NCBI RefSeq assembly: GCF_003243465.1
Contig: NZ_QFQZ01000006.1
Location: 31,219 to 95,218 of the forward strand
From: Caulobacter segnis
GTDB taxonomy: Bacteria; Pseudomonadota; Alphaproteobacteria; Caulobacterales; Caulobacteraceae
Direction of reading: 5' to 3'
DNA length: 64,000 nt
Shown: piece by piece, positions 23,795-32,148 of the stretch
Position numbering within the stretch: the first letter of the stretch is position 1
How the letters are laid out: each line of letters begins with the position of its first letter
Made by a program: the position numbers and the translations under genes
Notes under the pieces: model-generated
What the model was told of the DNA's origin: nothing
Databases searched by the model: none
The model's input: the letters and a program-made list of their open reading frames with translations, nothing else

Positions 23795-24352
23795 ATGGTG
23801 ATGGGTTTGGCAGGCGGCGGCGAAGATCGCTGGGTGTTCGGATACGGATCGCTGATGTGGCGGCCCGGGTTCCCGTTTGTAGACCGAAGAACGGCCGTGC
23901 TCCACGGGCGGCGACGCGCCTTCTGCATCTATTCGGTGCATCATCGCGGGACCTACGAGCGCCCGGGCCTCGTGCTGGGCCTGGCGCCGGGCGGGGCGGT
24001 TCGCGGCATGGCCTATCGGGTGGCGGCGTCGGAGTGGGAGGGCGTCTACGCCTATCTTCGCGAGCGCGAACAGCCGACCGAGACCTATTTCGAGACCTGG
24101 CGCGACGTGAAGCTGGACGGCGCGGCCAAGGTCCCGGCGCTGGTTTTCCTGTCGGACATGAAGCACGCCCAGTGGGCGGGGGCCCTGACCCTCGACCAGC
24201 AGGCCCGGCTGATCGCGGGGGCGACCGGGCTTTCGGGACGCAATGTCGACTATCTCAGCGACCTCGTCTCGCACCTGCGCGAGGACGGCGTGCGCGACCA
24301 CGCGATGGAAAAGCTGCTGAAGATGGTCGAAGCGATCGAGGCGGCGGCCTAA
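23795..24352 (+). CDS. Gamma-glutamylcyclotransferase, ChaC-like
   Basis: The start is uncertain: in-frame ATGs at 23771, 23795 and 23801 are possible, and 23771 would overlap the divergent DUF2125 start, so 23795 is used (185 residues). The family signature GGEDRWVFGYGSLMWRPG is near residue 10. The catalytic Glu is in YLREREQPTETYFE. Members of the ChaC group cleave glutathione to 5-oxoproline and Cys-Gly. The stop overlaps the plsC stop by 3 bases (tail to tail). Confidence 0.85.
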   Translation: MVMGLAGGGEDRWVFGYGSLMWRPGFPFVDRRTAVLHGRRRAFCIYSVHHRGTYERPGLVLGLAPGGAVRGMAYRVAASEWEGVYAYLREREQPTETYFETWRDVKLDGAAKVPALVFLSDMKHAQWAGALTLDQQARLIAGATGLSGRNVDYLSDLVSHLREDGVRDHAMEKLLKMVEAIEAAA

Positions 24353-25059
24353 AGGCGTTCGTCTTCAAGCGCCTTCGTGGCCCCGTCGACGCGCGTCTGC
24401 AGCTCGCGCATGAACTCCGCGCGTTTGAGGCCGGCGGGGATCGGTTCGAGATATTCGAAGACGATCGTCCCCGGCTTGCGCAGGAAGCCCTTGTCCCAGT
24501 GGCTGCCGCAGTTCAGGGCCAGCGGCGTGACGGGGATGTCGAGCTCGCGATAGAGGGCCGCGACCCCGGGCTTGTAGTCGCCGGGCTGGCCGACCTCGCC
24601 GCGGGTGCCTTCGGGGAAGATCACGATCTGGCGGTCGTCCTTGAGGCGGTCCTTGGCGTCACGCACCAGCTTCTTCAGCGCCGCCGAGTGGCCGTCGCGA
24701 TCGACGACAATCATGTCGGCCTTCAGCCCGTGCCAGCCGAACAGCGGCACCATCAGAAGCTCCTTCTTCATCACGAAGCAGGCGTCCGGCAGGATGGCGA
24801 ACTGGCTGAAGACATCGAACATCGACTGGTGCTTGGCCGCGACCAAGGCGGGGCCGGTCGGGACGTTTTCGCGGCCGCGGATTTCCACCCGCACCCCCGC
24901 CAGCCAGCGCAGGCTCAGTGCCACGCCCTTCGCCCATAGGGTCAGGCAGGCGCGGTTGACCGCCCGAGGCAGCGGGAAGGTGGCGATCATCAGGATCGCC
25001 ACGGTCGCGGACCAAAGCCAGAAAGCAAGCTGGAACAGGAACGAGCGCAGGTAGATCAA
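24349..25059 (-). CDS. plsC: 1-acyl-sn-glycerol-3-phosphate acyltransferase
   Basis: 236 residues with an N-terminal membrane segment (FLFQLAFWLWSATVAILMIA). The PlsC motifs are in order: a variant of HX4D as KHQSMFDVF (His, Asp), then FPEGTRG and the downstream VTPLALNCGS. It transfers a fatty acyl group to the 2-position of lysophosphatidic acid in phospholipid synthesis. It starts inside the end of the DUF218 gene, so ftsE, ftsX, the DUF218 gene and plsC form one overlapping run. Confidence 0.9.
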   Translation of the reverse strand: MIYLRSFLFQLAFWLWSATVAILMIATFPLPRAVNRACLTLWAKGVALSLRWLAGVRVEIRGRENVPTGPALVAAKHQSMFDVFSQFAILPDACFVMKKELLMVPLFGWHGLKADMIVVDRDGHSAALKKLVRDAKDRLKDDRQIVIFPEGTRGEVGQPGDYKPGVAALYRELDIPVTPLALNCGSHWDKGFLRKPGTIVFEYLEPIPAGLKRAEFMRELQTRVDGATKALEDERL

Positions 25060-25673
25060 GGAGCGTCCTTCGCCGGCGGGGCGTCTTTGGTCTTGGGGCC
25101 AAGGCCTAGAAACGCTTCGCGTCCCAGGATGGCCAGGTACTTACAATATTCCACGATCATCCGCCGCGCGCTGATGCTGGTTTTCCACCAGCGATGGGCG
25201 TTGAGGTCGGTCTTGACCGGATAGGGATGCAGCTTGACACCCGGCATGGCCGCGCCGAGCTCCAGCATCGAGCGGGGCATGTGGTAGTCGGCCGTCACGA
25301 CGATCAGGCTATCATAGCCCTTGGACCGCGCCCACTCGGCGGTCTCCAGGGCGTTACCCACCGTGTTGGCCGCGGTGAAGCCCAGGTCGACGCAGCAATC
25401 GTAGATCGGCTTGACCGCCTTGGTGACGCTCTGGACGTCGGCGCGGGTGGCCTCGCGGTTGACGCCAGAGATCAGCAGGCGCTTGCCCTTACCTTCCTCC
25501 AGAAGTCGGGTCGCCGCCTCCAGGCGCAGGTTGGAGGCGCCGGTCAGCGCCACGACGCCGTCGGCTTCCGGCGGCTCGGGCGCGGGAGTCGACAGGTCCA
25601 CCCGGCCGGTGAATGCCACCAGGCCCAGGCCCCAGATCATCAGGGCGATCAGCAGGGCGGCCAGTGACTTCAC
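25056..25673 (-). CDS. YdcF/SanA-like DUF218 protein
   Basis: 205 residues with a signal-anchor helix (SLAALLIALMIWGLGLVAFTG). The DUF218 core contains GVVALTGASNLRLEAAT, LLISGVNRE, GFTAANTVGNALETAEWA and LIVVTADYHMPRSMLELG. The family is linked to envelope and vancomycin-type barrier phenotypes (SanA) or nucleotide binding (YdcF), but its reaction is not settled. The gene overlaps ftsX by 4 bp and plsC by 4 bp, which suggests a cell-envelope and division operon. Confidence 0.85.
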   Translation of the reverse strand: MKSLAALLIALMIWGLGLVAFTGRVDLSTPAPEPPEADGVVALTGASNLRLEAATRLLEEGKGKRLLISGVNREATRADVQSVTKAVKPIYDCCVDLGFTAANTVGNALETAEWARSKGYDSLIVVTADYHMPRSMLELGAAMPGVKLHPYPVKTDLNAHRWWKTSISARRMIVEYCKYLAILGREAFLGLGPKTKDAPPAKDAP

Positions 25674-26563
25674 GCCATCTCCCTCACGATCCGCGACGCG
25701 GCCAGGCGGGCCGAAACGCCCGCGATCAAAGCCGCGACGAAGGGGGCGGGCGCGGCCGCCAGCAGGTCGGTCCAGGCCAGGGGCAGAACGGGCGCAAGGC
25801 CAGCCCCGCCGCCGAAATAGCGCAGCAGGGCGCCGATCCCCGCCGCCGCGGCGCCGCCCAGAAAGCCCGCCAGGGCGCCCATCATGGCGAAGCGGCCTTG
25901 GAACAGGCTGGCGATGAAGCCGCGCTCGGCGCCGGAGAAATGCAGCACCTCGATCACCTCATGACGAGCGGCCAGGCCCGCGCGGGTCGCGAAGGCGATC
26001 ACCGCCGCCGCAGCAGCAGCGATCAGGGCGAAAACGCCCAAGGCGGCGAATCTGGCCATGTCGGCGGCGCGCTGGATGTCGGCGATCCAGCGGCTGTGGT
26101 CATCGACGGTGGCGTCGACGCCTGCTGAGCGCAGCGCCTTGTCCAGGGTCTCGGCCGTCGGCGGCGCCTTGGGGTCCAGATCCAGGGTGACGAGGCGCGG
26201 GGTTGGCAGGTCCTCGACCAGGGCGTCCTTGCCGATCCAGGGCTCCAGAAGGGCCTCGGCCTTCTCGCGGGTCTGGGCCTGGGCCTCGACGACCCCCCGC
26301 ACGCCGGACAGGGTCTCGGCGGCGCGGGCGGCGGCGCTGTCGGGCGTCTCGCCAGCCCGGGCCCGGACGACCACGGTGGCCGAGCCGGTCAGCTGCGCCG
26401 TCCAGCCGTGGGCGGCGCGGTTGGCGGCGAGGGCGGCGAATGCGGTGAGGCAGGCCAGGAAGCACAGCACCGCCACGACGAAGACCAGCGACCCGTCGCG
26501 CGCGTCGCGTGGGGGCAGCAGCGGTCCGGGCCGCCAGCGGGAGACGTCGAACAGCGCGGTCAC
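25670..26563 (-). CDS. ftsX: Cell division protein FtsX
   Basis: 297 residues with one N-terminal span (about 26-46, VVAVLCFLACLTAFAALAA), a large extracytoplasmic loop and three C-terminal spans. The loop includes GVRGVVEAQAQTREKAEALL and CPxD-like features are absent. The cytoplasmic segment RHEVIEVLHFSGAERGFIAS is the characteristic FtsX region that contacts FtsE. FtsEX couples ATP hydrolysis to peptidoglycan hydrolase activation at the septum. It overlaps ftsE by 4 bp. The start is ATG at 26563. Confidence 0.92.
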   Translation of the reverse strand: MTALFDVSRWRPGPLLPPRDARDGSLVFVVAVLCFLACLTAFAALAANRAAHGWTAQLTGSATVVVRARAGETPDSAAARAAETLSGVRGVVEAQAQTREKAEALLEPWIGKDALVEDLPTPRLVTLDLDPKAPPTAETLDKALRSAGVDATVDDHSRWIADIQRAADMARFAALGVFALIAAAAAAVIAFATRAGLAARHEVIEVLHFSGAERGFIASLFQGRFAMMGALAGFLGGAAAAGIGALLRYFGGGAGLAPVLPLAWTDLLAAAPAPFVAALIAGVSARLAASRIVREMA

Positions 26564-27267
26564 GACGCGACCTCCGCGCCCAGCAGCCGACCATCGTGCA
26601 GCCGCATGGCGGGCCGGCCGGCCCGCGCGACTATGTCCTCGTCATGGGTGGCGATCAGCACGGTGGTGCCCAGGCGGTTCAGCTCGACAAACAGCCGCAG
26701 CAGGCGCAGCGACATGGCCGGATCGACATTGCCGGTCGGCTCGTCGGCCAGCAGGATGTCGGGGCGATCGACGACCGCCCGGGCGATGGCCAGGCGCTGC
26801 TTCTCGCCGCCCGACAGCGTGGCGGGCAGGGCGTGCATCCGATCGCCAAGACCCACCCAGTTCAGGAGCTCGGCGACGTCCTCGCGGTAGGTGGCCGGCT
26901 TGCGCTTGAGGATACGCAGGGGCAGGGCGGCGTTGTCGAACACCGACAGGTGCTCCAGCAGCCGAAACTCCTGGAAGACGACGCCGATCCGGCGACGCAC
27001 GAACGGCAGGTCGTGGGCGTGGAGCAGGCTGATATCCCGGCCGAAGAGCTCGACGCGTCCTCGTGACGCACGGTGGGCCAGATAGATCAGTTTCAGCAGC
27101 GAACTCTTGCCCGCGCCGGACGCTCCGGTCAGGAAATGGAACGAGCCCTGACGCAGGGAGAAGCTGATATCCTTGAGGGTTTCCGGCGCTCGCCCGTAGC
27201 GCATGGAGACGCCGTCGAAGCGGACCACCGGAAGGGCGTCATCGCCCTGTTCTGTGTCGATCCGCAA
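26560..27267 (-). CDS. ftsE: Cell division ATP-binding protein FtsE
   Basis: 235 residues. ABC motifs: Walker A TGASGAGKSSLLKL, Q-loop in FQEFRLL, signature LSGGEKQRLAIAR, Walker B ILLADEPTG and switch His in ATHDE. The only plausible start in frame is the TTG at 27267, since there is no ATG in the first part; a GTG 36 bases downstream is the alternative. FtsE binds FtsX in the inner membrane. The 81-bp gap to the divergent zinc-ribbon gene must carry the promoters for both units. Confidence 0.92.
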   Translation of the reverse strand: MRIDTEQGDDALPVVRFDGVSMRYGRAPETLKDISFSLRQGSFHFLTGASGAGKSSLLKLIYLAHRASRGRVELFGRDISLLHAHDLPFVRRRIGVVFQEFRLLEHLSVFDNAALPLRILKRKPATYREDVAELLNWVGLGDRMHALPATLSGGEKQRLAIARAVVDRPDILLADEPTGNVDPAMSLRLLRLFVELNRLGTTVLIATHDEDIVARAGRPAMRLHDGRLLGAEVAS

Positions 27268-27348
27268 GGCGCGTCACTGGGCTTTCTGGACATCAGGGTT
27301 AAAATCGGCGACCCCGTTGTCTGCGTGTGGGGATCGTTCGATTCGGCC

Positions 27349-28314
27349 ATGATACTAACCTGCCCGGAGTGCGCCAGCCGCTATTTCGTGGACGACTCCA
27401 AGGTCGGACCGGAAGGCCGGGTCGTGCGTTGCGCCGCCTGCGGCCATCGCTGGACCGCGCGCAACGAGGAGCCGGCCGACCCGTTCGCCGACGCGGAAAG
27501 TCCCACCCTGGCCAGCCAAGGCGAGCCGGACCCCGCGCCCGCCGCTGAAGACGATCAGGCCGAAACGACGGCCGTCGAGGTGGCGCCCGTCAGCGAGCCG
27601 CCCAGCGAAACGGCTACCACTGTCGCCCCCGCTCGCGCCGCAGCCCAGCGGCGACGTCGCGACGCCATGGTTACAGGCATCGTGTGGGCGGGGATGGCGG
27701 CGTTGATGGCCGCGCTGATCATCGGCGCCCTGATCTTCCGAATCGACGTCGTCCGGATCCTGCCGGGGACCGCCGGCGCCTACGCCGCGGTGGGCTTGCC
27801 CGTGAATACGGTGGGCCTGGTCATCGATCGGGGGAGCATCAAGGCCCAGCCCGTAATGAAGAACGGCCGCGCGGCGGTCACGGTGACCGGCGCGATCCGC
27901 AACATCACCGAGCATGCGGTGGTCGCCCCGGCGCTGAGCGTCGAACTGCTGAACGCCGAAGGCAAGCGGGTCTCGGGTCAGCTGGCCAGCGCCCACGACG
28001 CCAAGATCCCGCCGGGCGAGGTTCGGCATTTCTCGATCACCTTCCTCGACCCGCCGCGCACGGCCAAGGACCTGCAGGTCGGCTTCGCGACGGAGCACGG
28101 AGGCGTCAAGGCTCCCATCCACCCCGAGCCCGGCCACTCCGAACCTGCTCACGGGAAGGGGGCGGAAAGCCATGGCGGCGAGCCTGAAGTCGCACTACGC
28201 GGCGCGCAGCAGACCTCGGCGGCCTCAGAAGCGGCTGGACAAGCAGCCCCCGGACATGAGAGCGGGAACAAAACCGCCCCTACAGCCTCTCACGAACCCG
28301 CTCACCATGAATGA
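27349..28314 (+). CDS. MJ0042-type zinc-ribbon and DUF3426 membrane protein
   Basis: 321 residues from the ATG at 27349. The start is a zinc ribbon (LTCPECASRYFVDDSKVG ... VRCAACGHRWTA), then an acidic linker, a single membrane span near 108-130 (IVWAGMAALMAALIIGALIF) and a beta-rich DUF3426 domain (VTVTGAIRNITEHAVVAPAL). The C-terminal tail is His/Glu-rich (PGHSEPAHGKG), a possible metal-binding tail. It is head-to-head with ftsE. Its last codons overlap the start of hpt by 8 bases, so both are made together. The molecular role is unknown. Confidence 0.85.
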   Translation: MILTCPECASRYFVDDSKVGPEGRVVRCAACGHRWTARNEEPADPFADAESPTLASQGEPDPAPAAEDDQAETTAVEVAPVSEPPSETATTVAPARAAAQRRRRDAMVTGIVWAGMAALMAALIIGALIFRIDVVRILPGTAGAYAAVGLPVNTVGLVIDRGSIKAQPVMKNGRAAVTVTGAIRNITEHAVVAPALSVELLNAEGKRVSGQLASAHDAKIPPGEVRHFSITFLDPPRTAKDLQVGFATEHGGVKAPIHPEPGHSEPAHGKGAESHGGEPEVALRGAQQTSAASEAAGQAAPGHESGNKTAPTASHEPAHHE

Positions 28315-28837
28315 TTCCAAGACGCCCGAAGTCCTGATCTCGGAAGCCGAGATCGCCGAACGGGTGAAGGCGCTGGCCGAAAAGATCGCGCCGCGCATCG
28401 ACGACGACACCGTGGTCGTCTGCCTTTTGACCGGCGGCCTCTGGTTCGCCGCCGACCTGACGCGGGCGCTCTATAAGGCCGGCCGCGACGTGCGCTTCGA
28501 CGCCCTGTGGCTGGCCTCGTACCACGACGAGCGCAAGAGCTCGGGCCGGTGCGAAGTCCGCGCCGACCTGCAGCGTCCGCTGGTGGGACGCCGCGCCCTG
28601 GTCGTGGACGATGTGTTCGACACCGGCCTTTCGCTGTCGGAAGCCGCGCGCCTGGTCAAGGACGCCGGGGCCAGCGAGGTGCTGACCGCCGTGTTCGCTC
28701 GCAAACCCTGGCCGAGCTCGCGCGGCATGGAGCCCGACTTCGTGGCCTGGGAAGCGCCCGCCCGGTATCTGGTCGGCTACGGCCTCGACGACGAAGGCAA
28801 GAGCCGCGGCCTGCCGTACATCGGCGCGCTGGACTAA
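28307..28837 (+). CDS. hpt: Hypoxanthine phosphoribosyltransferase
   Basis: 176 residues from the ATG at 28307, which overlaps the previous stop. The PRPP loop is ALVVDDVFDTGLSL (the acidic pair and Gly-Leu). The early pyrophosphate loop is VCLLTGGLWFAADL. C-terminal purine-site residues are in DFVAWEAPARYLVGYGLDD. The enzyme salvages hypoxanthine (and possibly guanine) into IMP/GMP using PRPP. Overlap with the zinc-ribbon gene shows co-translation. A GC hairpin at 28847-28868 ends it. Confidence 0.9.
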   Translation: MNDSKTPEVLISEAEIAERVKALAEKIAPRIDDDTVVVCLLTGGLWFAADLTRALYKAGRDVRFDALWLASYHDERKSSGRCEVRADLQRPLVGRRALVVDDVFDTGLSLSEAARLVKDAGASEVLTAVFARKPWPSSRGMEPDFVAWEAPARYLVGYGLDDEGKSRGLPYIGALD

Positions 28838-28846
28838 AGGGCGTAA

Positions 28847-28868
28847 GCGCGGCCTTCCTAGGCCGCGC
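28847..28868. terminator. Stem-loop between convergent hpt and chemoreceptor genes
   Basis: GCGCGGCC and GGCCGCGC form an 8-bp perfect stem with a 6-base loop. It lies just after the hpt stop and reaches the last codons of the convergent chemoreceptor gene, so it can serve both genes. Confidence 0.55.
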
Positions 28869-30471
28869 GCTGCTCCGCTGACGCGGCGGCCTCGCGGCCG
28901 ATCTCGAACATGTCGACCCGCTGGGCCAGCTCCTGAGCCTCGCTGCGCAGGGCGTGGGCGGCGGCGGTCGACTCCTCGACCATGGCCGCGTTCTGCTGCA
29001 CCACGCGGTCCATCTCGCCCATGGTGGCGTTGACCTCACCCAGGCCCTGGGCTTGGTCGCGCGCCGAGGCGGCGATGGCGTTGATCTGGGCGTTGATCTC
29101 GGCGACGCGGGCGATGATCCGCTGTAGCGCCTCGCGGGTGCGGCCGACGCGCTCCACGCCCGCGCTGACCTGCTCGCCGGAGACGTTGATCAGGTCCTTG
29201 ATCTCCTTGGCCGCGTCGGCCGAGCGCTGGGCCAGGGCCCGCACTTCCTGAGCCACCACGGCGAAGCCGCGACCGGCTTCGCCCGCACGCGCGGCCTCGA
29301 CCCCGGCGTTGAGCGCCAGGAGGTTCGTCTGGAAGGCGATCTCGTCGATGACGCCGATGATCTTGCCGATCTGGCCCGACGAGGTCTCGATCTGGGTCAT
29401 GGCCTCGACGGCCTCGCTGACCACAGGGTCGGAGCGTTCGGCCTCCTGGCGGGCGGCCGCGGCGGCGGCGTTGGCCTGGTTGGCGCTTTCAGCGGTGGTC
29501 TGGACGGCGACGGTGATCTCGCCGAGGGCGGCGGTGGTCTGGACCAGGCTGGCGGCCTGATGCTCGGTGCGGCGCGCCAGTTCGTCCGAGGCGCGGGACA
29601 TGTCGGCGACGCCCGCGGTCATGCTGGCGGCGTTGCCGGCGATTTCGCGCATGGCCGCCTGCAAGCGGGTGAGCGCCTCGTTGAAGTCGGCGCGCAGGGG
29701 CTCGTAGCGGGCGGCGAAGGCCTTGGTGAGACGCCAGGTCAGGTCGCCGCGGGACAGATGGGCCAGCGCCTCGGCGAGTTCCTCGACGACCTGGGTCTGC
29801 TCGGCCTCCAGGGCCGCCTTCTGGCGGGCTTGCTCGGCGTTGGCGGCGTCGCGGGCGGCGCGCTGGGCCTCGGCGTCGGCATTGGCGGCGTCGGCGCGGG
29901 CGGCCGCGTCCAAGGCCTTGTCAGTGCGAGCGGTGACGGTGATGAACAGCCTTGAAACACTGGCGGTCAGCCAGATCAACGACCAGGCGGTGGCGAGGGT
30001 GACGCCGGCGTTGAAGGCCACGGACAGGACCGTCGCGTCGCCAGCCATCAGCAGATGCGGAGCAAACAGCGCGCCCGCGATATTGATGGCGATGATCGCG
30101 GCGGCGGCCAGGGCGACCGCGCGCCAGTCGCCATAGGCCACCATCAGGGCCAGCGCGGCCAGATAGGCCATGCGCGCTTCGGATTGCAGCGGGTGGCCGG
30201 CGAAGGCGGCGACGAACAGGCTGACCTGACCCATCAGGGTGACGGCCGTGGACAGGCGCTGGGTGGCGTTGTCGCGCCAGATCGCCCAGCCGCCCCAGCC
30301 CACGGCGGCCAGCACCGCCGAACCGCCAGCCAGGGCCAGGGTGAATTTCCCGCCCGTGAACAGGCTCGCGGCCGGCGTTATCAGCACCAACGCGGCGATG
30401 CAGGCCAGCACAAGCTGTCCGCCGACCTTTCGTTGAGCTTCGATACCGTCGAACTCTATGAAGCTGCGCAC
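28858..30471 (-). CDS. Methyl-accepting chemotaxis protein
   Basis: 537 residues. The N-terminal 190 residues contain about six hydrophobic stretches, so sensing is via a membrane domain rather than a periplasmic pocket. A coiled-coil linker follows (ADAANADAEAQRAARDAANA). The signalling hairpin tip is EIAFQTNLLALNAGVEAARA followed by GEAGRGFAVVAQEVRALAQR. There is no C-terminal NWETF-type CheR/CheB-tethering motif. Orphan receptor without neighbouring che genes; the signal is unknown. Confidence 0.92.
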   Translation of the reverse strand: MRSFIEFDGIEAQRKVGGQLVLACIAALVLITPAASLFTGGKFTLALAGGSAVLAAVGWGGWAIWRDNATQRLSTAVTLMGQVSLFVAAFAGHPLQSEARMAYLAALALMVAYGDWRAVALAAAAIIAINIAGALFAPHLLMAGDATVLSVAFNAGVTLATAWSLIWLTASVSRLFITVTARTDKALDAAARADAANADAEAQRAARDAANAEQARQKAALEAEQTQVVEELAEALAHLSRGDLTWRLTKAFAARYEPLRADFNEALTRLQAAMREIAGNAASMTAGVADMSRASDELARRTEHQAASLVQTTAALGEITVAVQTTAESANQANAAAAAARQEAERSDPVVSEAVEAMTQIETSSGQIGKIIGVIDEIAFQTNLLALNAGVEAARAGEAGRGFAVVAQEVRALAQRSADAAKEIKDLINVSGEQVSAGVERVGRTREALQRIIARVAEINAQINAIAASARDQAQGLGEVNATMGEMDRVVQQNAAMVEESTAAAHALRSEAQELAQRVDMFEIGREAAASAEQRAA

Positions 30472-30564
30472 CGAGATACTCCACGCCCTAAGCGGCGCTA
30501 AACGTGGGTTATCGCGGTTAAACTAACGTGAGGATGGCTGAGACTTTTTGTCCTTAAGTGTGCG

Positions 30565-31830
30565 CTAAACCCATTCTGGGACCAGGTCCCTGGCCAGCAT
30601 CTCGTCATAGCTGGGGCGCTTGCGGATCACGGCGTAACGATCGCCGTCGACCAGGACCTCAGGGACCAGCGGCCGGGTGTTGTACTCGCTGGCCATGGCC
30701 GCCCCGTAGGCGCCGGCCGACATGAAGGCGAGCAGGTCGCCCGTCGTGAACGGCGGCAGGGCGCGGTCGCGGGTGAAGGTGTCGCCCGTCTCGCACACAG
30801 GGCCCACCACGTCATAGACGGTCTCGCCGCCGCGCTGCAGCACCGGACGAATGTCGTGGAAGGCGTCGTACATCGCCGGCCGGATCAGGTCGTTCATCGC
30901 CGCGTCGATGACCAGGAACTTGCGCCCCTCCGGACGTTCGTGGACGTGCACGACCTCGCTGACAAGAACGCCGGCGTTGGCGGCGATCACTCGGCCCGGC
31001 TCGAAGGCCAGGGTCACGGGCAGGCCCTTGGTGACCTCGCCGACCATGGCGGCGAACTCGGTGGGCGAGGGCGGTTCGGGGCTATTGAAATAAGGAACGC
31101 CCAGGCCGCCGCCCAGGTCCAGCCGCTCGATCGAGAGGCCTTCGCCCAGCAGTTGCTCGACCAGCCCCCGCATCTTGGTGAAGGCCGCGCGCATGGGTTC
31201 GAGGTCGGTGATCTGGCTGCCGATGTGACAGGCCACCCCCACGGGCTCCAGGCTGGAGTTGTTGCTGGCGTTGGCGTAGAGGCGCGCGGCCTCGGCGAAC
31301 GAGACGCCGAACTTGTTCTCGGACTTGCCGGTGGCGATCTTGGCGTGACCGCCGGCCGCGACGTCCGGATTGACGCGGAAAGCCACCTTGGCCTTGACGC
31401 CCATTTCGGCCGCGACCTGGGCGATCAGGTCGAGCTCGGGTTCGGACTCGACATTGATCTCGGCGACACCCGTCTCAAGGGCGAAGGCGATCTCGCGGCG
31501 CGTCTTGCCGACGCCTGAGAACACGATGCGCTCGCCGGGGATGCCGGCCGCCAGGGCGCGGCGGATTTCGCCTTCCGACACCGTGTCGGCGCCGGCGCCC
31601 AGGTCGCCGAGCACTTTCAGCACCGCGACGTTGGAGTTGGCCTTCACCGCGTAGGCGATCAGCGGATCGACGACGCCAGCCGACGCCAGGGCGTCGCGAA
31701 ACACGGTGAAGTGCCGCTCCAGCGTGGCCCGGGAATAGACGTAAACGGGCGTTCCGACCTCGGCCGCGATCTTGGCCAGGGAAACGCCTTCGCAGGCCAG
31801 GCCCTCGGGGCCGTATTCGAAGTGGTTCAA
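30565..31830 (-). CDS. lysA: Diaminopimelate decarboxylase
   Basis: 421 residues with a barrel domain holding the PLP lysine in LIAYAVKANSNVAVL. The phosphate-binding HIGSQI and the C-terminal GPVCETGDTF and YGAAMASEYNTRP (active-site Cys and Tyr) are present. The enzyme makes L-lysine from meso-diaminopimelate. It lies 9 bp downstream of the small lipoprotein gene lptM and then argH, an order seen in many alphaproteobacteria. Length and motifs are those of a full enzyme. Confidence 0.95.
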   Translation of the reverse strand: MNHFEYGPEGLACEGVSLAKIAAEVGTPVYVYSRATLERHFTVFRDALASAGVVDPLIAYAVKANSNVAVLKVLGDLGAGADTVSEGEIRRALAAGIPGERIVFSGVGKTRREIAFALETGVAEINVESEPELDLIAQVAAEMGVKAKVAFRVNPDVAAGGHAKIATGKSENKFGVSFAEAARLYANASNNSSLEPVGVACHIGSQITDLEPMRAAFTKMRGLVEQLLGEGLSIERLDLGGGLGVPYFNSPEPPSPTEFAAMVGEVTKGLPVTLAFEPGRVIAANAGVLVSEVVHVHERPEGRKFLVIDAAMNDLIRPAMYDAFHDIRPVLQRGGETVYDVVGPVCETGDTFTRDRALPPFTTGDLLAFMSAGAYGAAMASEYNTRPLVPEVLVDGDRYAVIRKRPSYDEMLARDLVPEWV

Positions 31831-31839
31831 CGCGAGGTC

Positions 31840-32148
31840 CTAGTTGGGCGTGGCGCCGGGGAAGCCGGCGGCGGACGGGCCGCCGAACGGGTCGTTGGTG
31901 CCGGGTAGCGGCGCGGCGCGGATGGTGCGGCTGCTCGAAGCCGGGTCGCGGAGTTCCTGCGTGCCGCCGGCGCGGGCCGGCTGGTTCGCTTGCGCCGAGG
32001 CGGCGCGACGCTCGGCCTCCCAGGCGGCTTTCTTGGCTGGGTCCCACAGCGGAGCGGGACGCTCCAGTGCGCCTTGCTTGCCGCAGGCGGCGGCCGTGAC
32101 GGCCAGGGCCGCCAGCGTCAGGGTGGTGAGGGTGCGGCGCACGATCAT
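31840..32148 (-). CDS. lptM: LptM-type small lipoprotein
   Basis: 102 residues. The signal peptide MIVRRTLTTLTLAALAVTA ends in a lipobox AAAC, and the mature start CGKQGALERPAPLW matches the LptM/YifL pattern (CGxxGxLxxP). LptM helps mature the LptD/LptE lipopolysaccharide export complex. The rest is a Pro/Ala-rich linker longer than the E. coli protein. Its start overlaps the argH stop as ATGA. The position between argH and lysA supports the assignment; E. coli yifL also lies near dapF, in lysine and diaminopimelate context. Confidence 0.8.
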   Translation of the reverse strand: MIVRRTLTTLTLAALAVTAAACGKQGALERPAPLWDPAKKAAWEAERRAASAQANQPARAGGTQELRDPASSSRTIRAAPLPGTNDPFGGPSAAGFPGATPN

